Under the pieces are notes generated by a model. It had not been told where the DNA came from and did no database searches. It was given only the letters and a program-made list of their open reading frames with translations. DNA of 64,000 nucleotides from Phascolomyces articulosus (taxonomy: Eukaryota; Mucoromycota; Mucoromycetes; Mucorales; Lichtheimiaceae): contig JAIXMP010000047.1 in assembly GCA_025677815.1 (NCBI GenBank), forward strand, positions 124,001-188,000. Reading direction: 5' to 3'. Every line of letters starts with the position of its first letter. The first letter of the stretch is position 1. The translations under genes were made by a program, and so were the position numbers. Below, one piece after another: positions 36,662 through 47,690 of this stretch.

Positions 36662-37423
36662 CCCCCATTTTTTATTTTTGTAAGGACCCTAATTTCAATT
36701 TCGCTAAAGATAATTTTCAAATTTGTGCACTATAAATTTACACTTTTGCACACACTATAATTTCAATTTCGCATCCTATTAATTTTACCTTAGTGTCCTA
36801 TTATTTTTATTTTTACAACATCAGCATATATTCAGAGAATAAATAGTAGCAAAAAACAAAAGTTATAAATTCTTCTCCAGAATGCACCGTCGTGGAAAAA
36901 AAAAACTGGAATATGATACCCAACCCTGGCAGTTTTTAGAAGTTACTTGTTTGGCAGATTCAATAATGCGTGGTGTCAGCGCATCATCCTTGGTTAAAAG
37001 TTCATACTCTACACCGTGCTTTAGCTTTGACCAAAACAATTTAATAAGGCTTAAATATGGAGAATAAGCTGGGTAGATCAAAATTTTATGTCCTCTATTT
37101 TCAACTATTTATGTACTTAAACTGCATGATGTATTCTAGCATTATCTATCACAAGAGTGTTTCCATGCATGTTGTTTTTATCAAGCACATCCATTACTAT
37201 GTTTAAAAAGTCGAGAAGGTGCTATGTTCTTGTTCCAACCATTGCAACAGTACGTCCCCCCTTCCAATTTTTACTTCTTGTTTCCAGTTTCTGCTTGTGG
37301 CCTTCTAAGACATAAATTCGCTAATCCTTCACTTGAAATAGCACCTAGAATATGTTATTTTAAACAACTTCTCTGGCAGGTTTCAGTTGTGCTTTTGGAA
37401 ATTTACGTCCCATCATTCAAGTC

Positions 37424-37467
<44 letters not shown>

Positions 37468-37889
37468 GGCCCTCACCTATATTACCCTGACCAAAAATCG
37501 ACAGAAAATCCTGTACTAGAGATATTATGGTGAAAATGACAAAGTTTATAATGTACTGGTAATGAATTTGTTAGGCCGTATGTAGCTGTGCATCTCAACT
37601 CCTTTTTTCTTAATGCCGTTGTTTACAATGATTAAGCAATACACGCGTCTAGTATCATTCATCCGAGACACAGTTCTAGCGTAAAGAAAATAAAGATTTA
37701 TATGATTGATATAGCAATTATTATCAATTTAATAGCACTCAATGTTAAAGATGTAGTTTTTTTCGTAGTAATAAAAAGTTTTGTGCAGGTAAAACGTTTG
37801 TCATTATCTTTATTTTTGTACATATTTGTGATACAATTTTACAAGTATTAGGGTAAAATGTTCGAGAAAGCATGAAAGGGAATCATGAA
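36662..37889. repeat. Left arm of the 1.23 kb inverted repeat
   Basis: It is the reverse complement of 41937-43161. Homology begins at the C run and ends inside CATGAAAGGGAATCATGAA; beyond 37889 the two sides are unrelated. It has an A40 run at 37426-37465. Differences seen by eye include C6 versus C5 at the tip, GGACCCTAATTT versus GGACCTTAATTT, and A40 versus T38. Confidence 0.9.
36913..37260 (-). pseudogene. Decayed mariner-type transposase fragment, left arm
   Basis: Read on the minus strand, this contains the second catalytic Asp motif GNTLVIDNARIHHAV, then a stop, another stop, and YPAYSPYLSLIKLFWSKLK, which matches the final DDE motif where Tc1/mariner enzymes have NPIE..W. Here NPIE is replaced by SLIK, so the last acidic residue is lost. 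Nonsense codons also lie upstream (GTRT-stop-HLLDFL). The part with the first Asp and the DNA-binding domain are not recognisable. Confidence 0.75.
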
Positions 37890-38658
37890 GAACTACAATA
37901 CATCAGTCAACCGAATTATGCAAATAGTAAGAGAGCCCAACCAAAAGAGAAATCATTCCAAAGCGCATCTAATCCACCCAAGCGAATTGCAAGCCTTTGC
38001 GAATAGCTGGAATGACAGAAGTACTTGACAGATCAAACCCTTCCGCGTCGTTATAATATTGAAAGAAAAAGAACAAATAATTAGATAGAAAACAAATACT
38101 TTATTTTTAGAAAGAAAAAGAGCGAGAGAAACTTACGACAGGCAGAGATATTAAACTCTGAAGAATTTCCTAGTGATTGTTTTGTTACGATTGTGCTATA
38201 GATGGTATAAAAGATATGCTTTAAGTAGGGGACCGAGAACGAAGAGCGATACAAGCAAGGAAATTTATAAGCAGCCTTCAAACTCCAACATGAACTTCGG
38301 CCCTTCAAATGGTGGTATTCCACTATTCAAATATGGGAAAAATTCAAATGCCAATAGTGAGTAGGCAAAAAGAAAATACAAATACCTTCTAATAATGATA
38401 ATAAAATCCAATAGTCATATTTTTCTTTTGGCCTGGTTTAGAAGGTGAAGGTAAAAAAAGTTGACGAATCCAGTTCTCGAATTCAGTTTCTGTTTTTAAA
38501 ATGGTGTCAGGAAGGCAACTCAGTAGATTAGGGCACAAAAAAAATCGAGGCCGGTTTTTTAATTTCGGTCTGCATAATTAGCGATATTGAAAGCTCTGGC
38601 CGATTGTCTAATCCCTTCTTGTTCTTGAACTGCCTTTTTTTTCAATTAATAATTAACA

Positions 38659-41359
38659 ATGGAACTTATCGAAACATTTATCGAAAATTGTAAAGAGCAA
38701 GGCTCTATGCCAAAGCTTTCCCATTTCATAATGAGGAATTATAATTCTGTTGTTTATTACGTTGAGTATTCTCCTTATATGACTACTTGGAAAGATCTTG
38801 AACAATTATGGTCAATGAAATTTGTGGAAGGGCTTAAAAAGTCAAATATTAAGGTGTTCCTTGTCAATAATGTGTCCAGTATAATTGAAAATATATTTAT
38901 AAAGGTAATTAACTAATTATTGTCGCCTTATACGGTTCTAATGACGAGTGGGACGTTGACTGGAGGGAAACACGAAAATAAGATGCACATTCAAAAAGAT
39001 GCACCTTTTTCTGTGGCCCGCAAAAGTCACATCGACCAAGTGAGAAATCGAAAAAGTGCACCTTTTTTTTGTGCTTGTTTCTTTAAGTAAAAAAAAAAAC
39101 GAGGATTACCTTTTATATAATTAATAATAATTTCTAAACTACAGTAAGTTTTATATCTTTATACATTCTTTATTTTTATAATACATACGTTATATGGCTC
39201 TATAGCTCATAATTAATATATAACTATTGATGATCTAGTGTATACTTCTATTATGGGCAATTTAGTTTTAACATACCCAGTAGTATTATACTGACTTATT
39301 GGTGTATATATTTATTAATGTTGTTAAATTTTTATTGCATATACAAATGTTACTGTTTGATATATGGAATGTAACAGTTCGACAGGATATTTTTAAATTA
39401 TACAAATGCACAAAAAAGGTGCACCTTTTTGAATGTACACATCTTTTCATGACACCCAGTGAAGGAAAAGCAAAGAAAACGAGCACTGCAAGAAGAGACT
39501 GACGCGTTGGTAGATAGTGTAGTTCAATCCGCGACAAAAAGACAAAGGTATAGTTTCCTCTGGTTTACTTTTGTAATTGAGCGTATTATTGTTATATTAA
39601 TACTCACTGTTATTTTATCACTTATTATTATTATTTAAGGTAGATATTTCATAAACACCAAGACGAAGAAGAAAACTCATTCTTAGATCCTAATGGTATC
39701 ACTATTGGTTACCTGACAATCAAAAATAATATGAAAAAGTATCGTGATACTTCCGAATAAGTTAGAAAAGGCATATGATAATAAGTAGAGTAGACTAATG
39801 CTTCTTTTCCATCCTTAGTTTGATCTCCTATGGCATTATCGATATAGGAAGTAGAGCGGATGATTCCTTGACAAAACAGTGTGTTGGAAAAATGCACGAT
39901 AAAATTGTAGTACAAGCAAATACAACAAATGATATCCCAATGAGTTATCTCGGTGAAAGCGAAAAGACTGTCAAAGCATATATTTGTGCATTGGTGAAAG
40001 ACGTGGTGAATATCATATATAAGCATATAAAAAATGTAGATCCGAGACTCATTCGTTTATTTTTAGGACAATGCCAAGGATTTTAACTCTATTCTGAATA
40101 ATGCAAAGACAAGTTTGAATAAAACCAACAACAATTCCTGGATTCGAATGGTACTCAAGCTCGCCAAAGTGAAGTAAAATCAAACATTTTTTTTTGATAA
40201 TGTAGCACTAAGTGATCTGTGTCCTATAGGCAAAGTGGCCGGTTACTTGCAGTACCCAGATTACGACGGCACAAGAGAAAGCATGCTATACAAGATGAAT
40301 GCACTAATGAATAATACTTAACTAGATATTTACTGCTATGATTTTATTTTTCGAATTAACGCCCTTGTGGCACCTATAGGAGTAGTAACGGTGAAAAGAG
40401 AAACTTGATAGGTGATCAAGTGGAGTCAGCGCGGAAAAAAGACAGTATCACCCAAGAGACAAACAACAAGGAAGCGGCATCAAAACTCTTGACCTGGCCG
40501 GCGCGGGAACCGAGCCTCCAAACTTCGCGGCGGGAAGGTGGTGTGAACACCATTACGCAAGGGGCTGCAGCCCCAGGAAGTGTAGTAAGTGGAGTGAAAT
40601 TTAATTTAATTTCAGTACAATATTTCATTGTTTGCTTCATGGAGATTGCTGATATGTATTTTATTTTTTCTTTAGCTCAAAACAATTAAGAAATGGCAAA
40701 AACAGTTTAGTACGAAAGCAGACAGAGTACAATTACACCATGTCATTTTTATATCCATTGTTTGACCGGTTGCTTCGGGATGATAACAAGTGTGAAATTA
40801 TGTGGTAAATGATAACTAACACTCTTTTCCTTCTTATCTTTTGTTTTTTCCTCTTTTTTTACTCATCCTTTGGTTTTATTTTTTGTTATTTTGGATCCGA
40901 TAAGGGAGAATGCTCTCACCGTGTGGGTAAAGAGATGAATAATAGAAAACTTGATGACGAAGAACAATGAACGACCCTCAAAAGGTACGAGCACGGATGG
41001 AATTATTAGTCATGGTGATTCAGGTTTGGAGATTGCAATCATTGAAGCTAGTGGTCCTCCAGAAATCAATAATCACACCCACTTAGTTGAAGATCGTAGA
41101 AAAATTGCTATAAATCTCAAGAAAGCAATGAAGAAAACTACCCAATGCCAACAAAGCTGTACTCTCAAAAATAGCTCTAGTTGGTCTTCAGTTTTACAAA
41201 CATCGATTATATGCATACTCTTTGACAATGATAACACATGTGGTATATATTTTTAACAAGGTTAAAGTCATCGATCTCCCAGTGAAAATATACAGTGCTC
41301 ACAAGGATCTTCCAGTCATGATAGCATTACCGTGGTTTGTTGTATATATGATAACATAA
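38659..41359 (+). pseudogene. Decayed multi-exon gene inside the element, possible PD-(D/E)XK-like motif
   Basis: Exon-like segments on the plus strand can be followed in order: METs at 38659 (MELIETFIENCKEQGSMPK...), then QEETDALVDSVVQSATKRQR at about 39481-39540, DEEENSFLDPNGITIGYL near 39661-39760, GKMHDKIVVQANTTNDIPM at 39888 onward, DNAKDFNSILNNAKTS at 40069, a Lys/Glu-rich exon (NNKEAASKLLTWPAREPS) at 40381-40575, YNYTMSFLYPLFDRLLRD at 40728, and SHGDSGLEIAIIEASGPPE at about 41010. A stop (TGA at 40935) and a one-base frame change near 41140 interrupt it; the new frame continues with SKIALVGLQFYKHRLYAYSL to 41359. D..S/GLEIAIIEAS resembles the D...E-x-x core of PD-(D/E)XK folds, with Ser in the usual Lys position. 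This resembles a repeated Mucorales family of unknown function. Confidence 0.55.
38980..39445. repeat. MITE-like insertion with about 30-bp inverted ends, nested in the interior gene
   Basis: AAGATGCACATTCAAAAAG at 38980 is answered by the inverted AAAAAAGGTGCACCTTTTTGAATGT-type sequence ending at 39445, giving imperfect terminal inverted repeats of about 30 bp. The pentamer-rich AAAAAGTGCACCTTTTT also recurs inside (39051-39070). The 466 bp body is AT-rich and non-coding. It sits between two exon-like segments of the decayed gene, so it inserted into an intron or after decay. No target-site duplication is clear. Confidence 0.55.
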
Positions 41360-41936
41360 AGAATAAATAAAATATGATAGATCAAGAAAATATGTATAAA
41401 GAGACAGAAAGAAGTCACGTGAGAGTTAACACAGGTCTTTGGTGGCGTATATAAAATATAAGATAAAAAGATAATTATTCTATGATACAATATTGATCTA
41501 TATATGTATGATTAGGTATCTATATCCTGAGACATGGTTATCAGGGATGTATTATATTATAAAGTTTTAGATTGTAGATATTGTATATTGTATATTATAT
41601 TTTATAGGTATTTATGGTATTGATTCAGATTATAATAAATGATATTGTCATGTTTTAGATATATAATTATTATTTTATGAAGTGACCGATTTTATGTATA
41701 TATTGATTATTATACTCGGTGGAATTATTACTGATTTGTTATTATCGGTTAAACGTTATTATTATGTGGAAACACCACATGGTCAATCAAGATTAAATTG
41801 GATGTTATATCAAAGATGCTAGATGATGCTAACAAGGATTATAGCAGTGATGCCTCTACTACATGGACGATATTAGCTCAGCAGAATCCTCTCCACATGC
41901 TATCAAAGAAAAGAAGAATAAAAAGAAAGCAGGCAA

Positions 41937-42358
41937 TTCATGACTCCCTTTCATGCTTTCTCGAACATTTTACCCTAATACTTGTAAAATTGTATCACAA
42001 ATATGTACAAAAATAAAGATAATGACAAACGTTTTACCTGCACAAAACTTTTTATTACTACGAAAAAAACTACATCTTTAACATTGAGTGCTATTAAATT
42101 GATAATAATTGCTATATCAATCATATAAATCTTTATTTTCTTTACGCTAGAACTGTGTCTCGGATGAATGATACTAGACGCGTGTATTGCTTAATCATTG
42201 TAAACAACGGCATTAAGAAAAAAGGAGTTGAGATGCACAGCTACATACGGCCTAACAAATTCATTACCAGTACATTATAAACTTTGTCATTTTCACCATA
42301 ATATCTCTAGTACAGGATTTTCTGTCGATTTTTGGTCAGGGTAATATAGGTGAGGGCC

Positions 42359-42400
<42 letters not shown>

Positions 42401-43161
42401 GACTTGAATGATGGGACGTAAATTTCCAAAAGCACAACTGAAACCTGCCAGAGAAGTTGTTTAAAATAACATATTCTAGGTGCTATTTCAAGTGAAGGAT
42501 TAGCGAATTTATGTCTTAGAAGGCCACAAGCAGAAACTGGAAACAAGAAGTAAAAATTGGAAGGGGGGACGTACTGTTGCAATGGTTGGAACAAGAACAT
42601 AGCACCTTCTCGACTTTTTAAACATAGTAATGGATGTGCTTGATAAAAACAACATGCATGGAAACACTCTTGTGATAGATAATGCTAGAATACATCATGC
42701 AGTTTAAGTACATAAATAGTTGAAAATAGAGGACATAAAATTTTGATCTACCCAGCTTATTCTCCATATTTAAGCCTTATTAAATTGTTTTGGTCAAAGC
42801 TAAAGCACGGTGTAGAGTATGAACTTTTAACCAAGGATGATGCGCTGACACCACGCATTATTGAATCTGCCAAACAAGTAACTTCTAAAAACTGCCAGGG
42901 TTGGGTATCATATTCCAGTTTTTTTTTTCCACGACGGTGCATTCTGGAGAAGAATTTATAACTTTTGTTTTTTGCTACTATTTATTCTCTGAATATATGC
43001 TGATGTTGTAAAAATAAAAATAATAGGACACTAAGGTAAAATTAATAGGATGCGAAATTGAAATTATAGTGTGTGCAAAAGTGTAAATTTATAGTGCACA
43101 AATTTGAAAATTATCTTTAGCGAAATTGAAATTAAGGTCCTTACAAAAATAAAAATGGGGG
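41937..43161. repeat. Right arm of the 1.23 kb inverted repeat
   Basis: It is the inverted copy of 36662-37889. It starts within TTCATGACTCCCTTTCATG, carries T38 at 42361-42398 and ends in ATGGGGG at 43161. The flanking DNA beyond (TTTGCGAGGTTATG) is unrelated to the left flank. Confidence 0.9.
42563..42910 (+). pseudogene. Decayed mariner-type transposase fragment, right arm
   Basis: This plus-strand copy has the same reading as the left-arm copy: GGRTVAMVGTRT, stop, HLLDFLNIVMDVLDKNN, GNTLVIDNARIHHAV, stop, and YPAYSPYLSLIKLFWSKLK. The shared nonsense codons show that both arms descend from one already inactive copy or have been homogenised since. Confidence 0.75.
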
Positions 43162-44380
43162 TTTGCGAGGTTATGATTGATTCCAGCGCCGACGAACTGT
43201 TGCCGCAGCAGCAAACGGGAAACTTACATAATCATAGAGCAACCCGGAAAATGTACATTCCGCGGAAGAAAAAAGGCCCCCAGAAGAAAGTATAGTACAT
43301 TGTAATCGATAGACAGTAATAAAGTACACATACAGTAAGCAACAAGTTGCTTTCTTCTAGAGCCTCGTGCTATATACGTATATCCCGCATAGTTTTTATT
43401 AATAGTCCTTACAGAACTATGTCTGATTGTAAAGCTTTCGAAATACTGCGAAACTTACATATAGAGAGATCGATCGAGCAGAATCCGATTGGGTAAAAAA
43501 GCTAATAATTCCCAGGTTGGATGTATAGAATATAATAAACAACTTCAACCTGAGCTTTATGTTTTGGTCTTAGATAATATAGTGGTACTAAAATAAGATT
43601 TGTTCTTCTTTATATAATAATGAAACGCGCATCTGTTTTACCATATTCTGTCAGTGTCAATACTTAACCCATCACAATATTAAGCGAAAACTGTCTTGAT
43701 GAAGCTGATATAAAACATTATAATAAATGACAATGTCTGTATGAGATGGGCCTTTGGAAGCACGATTATTGTTTAATATGATTCTACATTTAGCAATGAA
43801 CTTCCCAGTAAAGTATTGGCTATACTTATGATCAGTGATCAATATTTATTTGCAATGATTGTTCATTCCAGATGGCAAACAGCTAAAAAAATAAATAAGT
43901 CAAACCTGAACTTCTCAGATTTGACAGTCTAGGTGCACCAAGTACAACTGATGAGCAAGTGGTATCAAGCCAAATTTAGAATTAACGAATATCAAATCCT
44001 CTCATAAGTTGAATAATTCGACTATGTACATTCTGGATAAGATTATTTTAAAATAAACCTTATCATCCAAATACGAAAAAAAATATCATTATTGTAATAT
44101 GTGGCTCTTAAATCCATGCGATAGTTACATCTTTCGATATAATGATATATAATCTAATAATTCTTATAAATGCTAATCCATAAATTTCCAGATTCCTAAT
44201 CTAAGAATCCACTTCTCACGTCAATTCAGATTCATGCAAAAAAAAAGTTTGCTTGTTACACAACTTGGATGTACTTTATTTTTTTTCTTAGTGTAAAAGG
44301 GTAAAAAAAAAAAAAAAAAAGAAAAATTCGATTTTCGTATAAAAAAAAAGTATAAACGATGGAGATAGAGAAGAAAGGAT
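43162..44380. other. Right flank of the element, no full gene
   Basis: Immediately outside the arm, the plus frame 43155-43295 continues as VCEVMIDSSADELLPQQQTG and ends YIPRKKKGPQKKV; it is of coding-like composition and could be a relic of a gene interrupted by the element, but the matching half was not found on the left flank. The rest is AT-rich spacer before the RAE1 gene's 3' end. Confidence 0.35.
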
Positions 44381-46293
44381 TTATCGCTTCTTAGATCCAC
44401 GGGGTTTAACATCTTCATCGCGTACAGCATGTAAATAAATTTTGTTGGGGTTATTATTTGGAGTTGATGGTGGTGCGAATTTATATCCCTAAATAATAAT
44501 AATAATAATAATTAATGATAAACTCTATCCAACAAAATGTTTGGTTATTCGATTTTCTCCTTCCTTACCTTTGACCAATCGTAACTAACTGCATATGCAA
44601 AGATTGTGCCGTTGCGGTTAAATGTAGTACAGGGAATAGTTCCTTGAACGTTTGCAAATGGTTTCAAGCGTTGCTTAGAATCTTTGTCCCAAAATGATAC
44701 TGTGCCATCCGAACTATTAGAAAAAAAGTTAATATTGTACAACGCGTTTCTATTCCATATTCCATCCACTCATTTCTTTCTCGTTGATTTTCTTAATGTA
44801 TTTTCAATAATAAAATATTAAACTTACCCAGCTGTAGAGAAAGTTCCATACATTGGATGGAAACAGATATCATTCACAGAAAAGACGTTCTTTTGATCAT
44901 CTCGATGACATTTGAAAGAGAAATTTTTACTACAATAGTTTTTAAGCAGAGAGTTAAAATAAGATTGAGTCCCTTTTCCCATGAATTTTATTCCTATCCT
45001 GATTCAAATGTAAAAATATCTCCCTTCTTATTTCTTGACAAAACTTACGATTGTTCTTTATCATCCACATATTGAATACCAACTCGACCTTCAATTGATC
45101 CAATAGCATAACCTTTATTATCGGGGAAACATGACACGACTCGGGTTTGCCATTTTAATGGTGACATTGTTTGCTATATATAAACGTTGGTTATTTTTAA
45201 TTCATCCTTTTTTTCCCTCTAGATATCTATCCATTTTGTAATATACATGATCCCAAATTTTAATAATGTATAAGTGAAAGAGAGGTTTCTTTCTTACCTT
45301 GAAAATGACAGTAGGGTTGGAAAGATCAAAGATACAGACATGTTTATCCGCAGTACCTGCTACCATCAAGAAACCAGATGAATCCATCGAATAACATCTT
45401 TCTGGTAATTGAACTGTTCCAATGGGCGTTGGTGAACGCATATCCCAATATTTGATCGATTTATCATAACTGCCAGTAGCGAGGACTTGTTGTCCAATAT
45501 CCAGAAATTGTACACATTTTATAGCTTCCCCGTGTTGTGCCACTTGTGTACTTTGTCCAGTTGCAACATCATACATACGTGCTGCTTTATCTGCGCCAAC
45601 AGAACAGATTTTAGAACCATCCTATAATGATGGTGATTCATATCCCATCAACAACCAAAGAAAAAAGTCCATTTTCAATATCCATTTTTGTTTTTTATAT
45701 AATTCGGTAGTCCTATCCTTCCTATTCCCTTAAAAAATATGGTTTATATATATATATATATATTTACCTTACTCCATTTGACATCTAATACAGGTCCTTC
45801 ATGGGAATAAGCTGCTTTTGGTAATGTATTTCCAGAAGGTTGTACTTCGTATATTCGAACCTAAAATGAATTCTGAATGCGTAAGATTTTTGATCCATAC
45901 TTTTTATTACTATTGATCGTATACTTTTGAAATTATTTTACCTGATTATCCCAAGATGCTACGGACAAGAAATCGGTTTGACTTGAAAATGCTAACGCAG
46001 AAATACTATCAGTAGGTGGTTGTGCCACCTATTGTTTGAATAACAAAAAGGGAATTAGTCGTGAGTTTGTTGTATTTTTTTTTGACATTATAGGAACGCC
46101 ATGCTTTATGGAAAAAAAAGGGATAGAAAAATGGACATTATTTTTCTTTTCTTTTTTTTTTTTTCTTCCTTCCACCCCACCCAATGCCCAACTTGTGAAA
46201 AACATTGGAATCACTATTCTTTTTATTTTTAAAACGATCCAATGATTTCGTTGTTGGATTACTCACCTCAAAATCTTTTGGATCCATCGGCAT
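44381..46293 (-). CDS. RAE1: RAE1/Gle2 mRNA-export WD40 protein, 8 exons
   Basis: The product has 336 residues and matches the nuclear-pore mRNA export factor RAE1 (Gle2), a seven-bladed beta-propeller that binds the nucleoporin Nup98 GLEBS motif. Exons on the minus strand are 46293-46267, 46028-45942, 45860-45768, 45621-45298, 45173-45049, 44929-44828, 44713-44569 and 44488-44381, all GT-AG and in phase. Diagnostic segments are [94 protein letters not shown] and [19 protein letters not shown], ending in the family's YDWSKGY segment and a basic tail. Length is close to the usual 350 residues. The first exon codes only nine residues. Confidence 0.95.
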
Positions 46294-46689
46294 GTTTGAT
46301 TATTATTTTTTTTAGTTGAAAAGTAAAAAAAAAAAAGAGAGCGCGTTTCTAAAGCTACGCGGGACGCAGCAATTTTTTAAGGTCCCGGTCGCAGTTTTTT
46401 TTTTTGGTGGCAATACAAGCAATTCTGCTGCTGCGACGCAGACAATGGCCTATAATACTTTAACAAAACTAAAAGTTATATATATATATATGAAAACACA
46501 AGCTTATTAATTCTCTTGGCAATAAAGGATAATCATCTAATGGATAAGTATTATATATTATAACTTTACTGTTGTTATTTTTACTCGTTCATATTGTTGT
46601 TGTTTTTCTATATAATAATTTAATAAATAGGCATTTAGCATATTATGGTATAAGGTAACATCAATTTCTTATTATTGAATGACAAGTTC
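46294..46689. promoter_or_regulatory. Upstream region of RAE1
   Basis: The region begins with poly-T/A runs directly upstream of the ATG and holds a GC-rich patch (46335-46450, including GCTACGCGGGACGC and GGTCCCGGTCGC), likely the RAE1 promoter. No gene is seen. Confidence 0.35.
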
Positions 46690-47690
46690 GAGTGATTCCT
46701 AAATGTGCCAATACTGTCCAACATGATGATTACCCATGTTATGTAATGCAGGTACTCCTATACGACATGTACCTGAAGGAACAGGGACGGTGTTTACACC
46801 AAACGATGTAATCCAGGTGATCACCACGCCCATTGATAAAAATAATTATAATTATCTCTGCTATGATCATTACGTTGGATCCAGGCATCGTGTATTCCAG
46901 GAAGTTGCCCAATGATAGTACTATTTGTGCTATAATATATATTTATCAATTTTTCTTTGAAAAATCTGGTAAGATTAGCAATTTGTACATATAAAAACAG
47001 TATATCAAGCTGCTGTTTAAAGTCATATGTCATGTTTTGCTTTTCGTCACCATTATATTCGTCAATGTAAGGCAAAACATTCTATATAGCATTAAATGTG
47101 TATACATTATGTGTGATTTGTTGTCATCGTTCATTCTTCAGAAACATCAAAGATTTGAGAGATAACGTTGGTTACGCAAAAAACCAAAATAAGGCACGTA
47201 GGCAGTATTTCGAGAAGAAGATTCTGAAATGGATAAAATACTTGGATATAGCCCTTATACATTCACTCTCAGTTCTCGGTTTCCATCCAATGTAAATTCC
47301 GTTTGATCAAAGGTTACAGTGTGATGAAACTCCCATAGTTTGGTGCCATGATTGGGACAGCACTTGAGTTAGTTTATATCAAAGCCTATAAATATGGATA
47401 TATAAATATGATTTATTATCAAGCAAATGTCTTTTCTTCACAGTGTATAAATTATAGTATATTATAGCGCCGATCAATGAGGCAGGCATATGGGTAAGTT
47501 TGAAAGTATCTGGTATAGGAGACTGGTTACGAATAGTCAATGTAATGTTTCGTTGGAAATAAAGGGTATCATTTCGTGCTATTTTGGATGGTGGTATGAA
47601 TCGCATCTTATATCTTTGGAGGAAAAGAAAACACATTGCATAGATAATAACCAGCTTACCAGTTATTTCTAATTATCCTTGTTTTTTAGG
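46690..47690 (-). pseudogene. Decayed multi-exon gene, unknown family
   Basis: Minus-strand segments read as protein between plausible splice sites. About 47640-47450 gives RFIPPSKIARNDTLYFQRN and PDTFKLTHMPASLIGA. About 47370-47295 gives CCPNHGTKLWEFHHTVTFD and DGNREL before a stop. About 47085-46821 reads LPYIDEYNGDEKQNMTYDF and NSTIIGQLPGIHDAWIQRN. The final piece, one base out of frame (46846-46705), reads VNTVPVPSGTCRIGVPALHN. Acceptor-like TTTCAG and TATATAG sites precede two of these. The pieces do not join into one frame, so the gene is probably inactive. No domain is recognised. Confidence 0.35.

Larger units (their letters stand above)
36662..43161. mobile_element. 6.5 kb palindromic composite (foldback) element
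   Basis: Two inverted arms of about 1.23 kb (36662-37889 and 41937-43161) flank a 4.05 kb interior. The outer ends are CCCCCATTTTT...GTAAGGACC on the left and its reverse complement on the right. The arms match almost base for base, with only scattered substitutions and homopolymer length changes seen by eye. Each arm carries the same decayed mariner-type transposase fragment and a long A/T homopolymer. The interior holds a decayed multi-exon gene and a nested inverted-repeat insertion. No target-site duplication is obvious at the outer ends. It could be a foldback element with long terminal inverted repeats, or two mariner-like copies in inverted orientation mobilising the DNA between them. 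Confidence 0.8.

Noticed and set aside
36662..43161. Long LTR-retrotransposon interpretation of the paired arms
   Set aside because: The arms are inverted, not direct, and no TG...CA ends, primer-binding site or polyprotein was seen.
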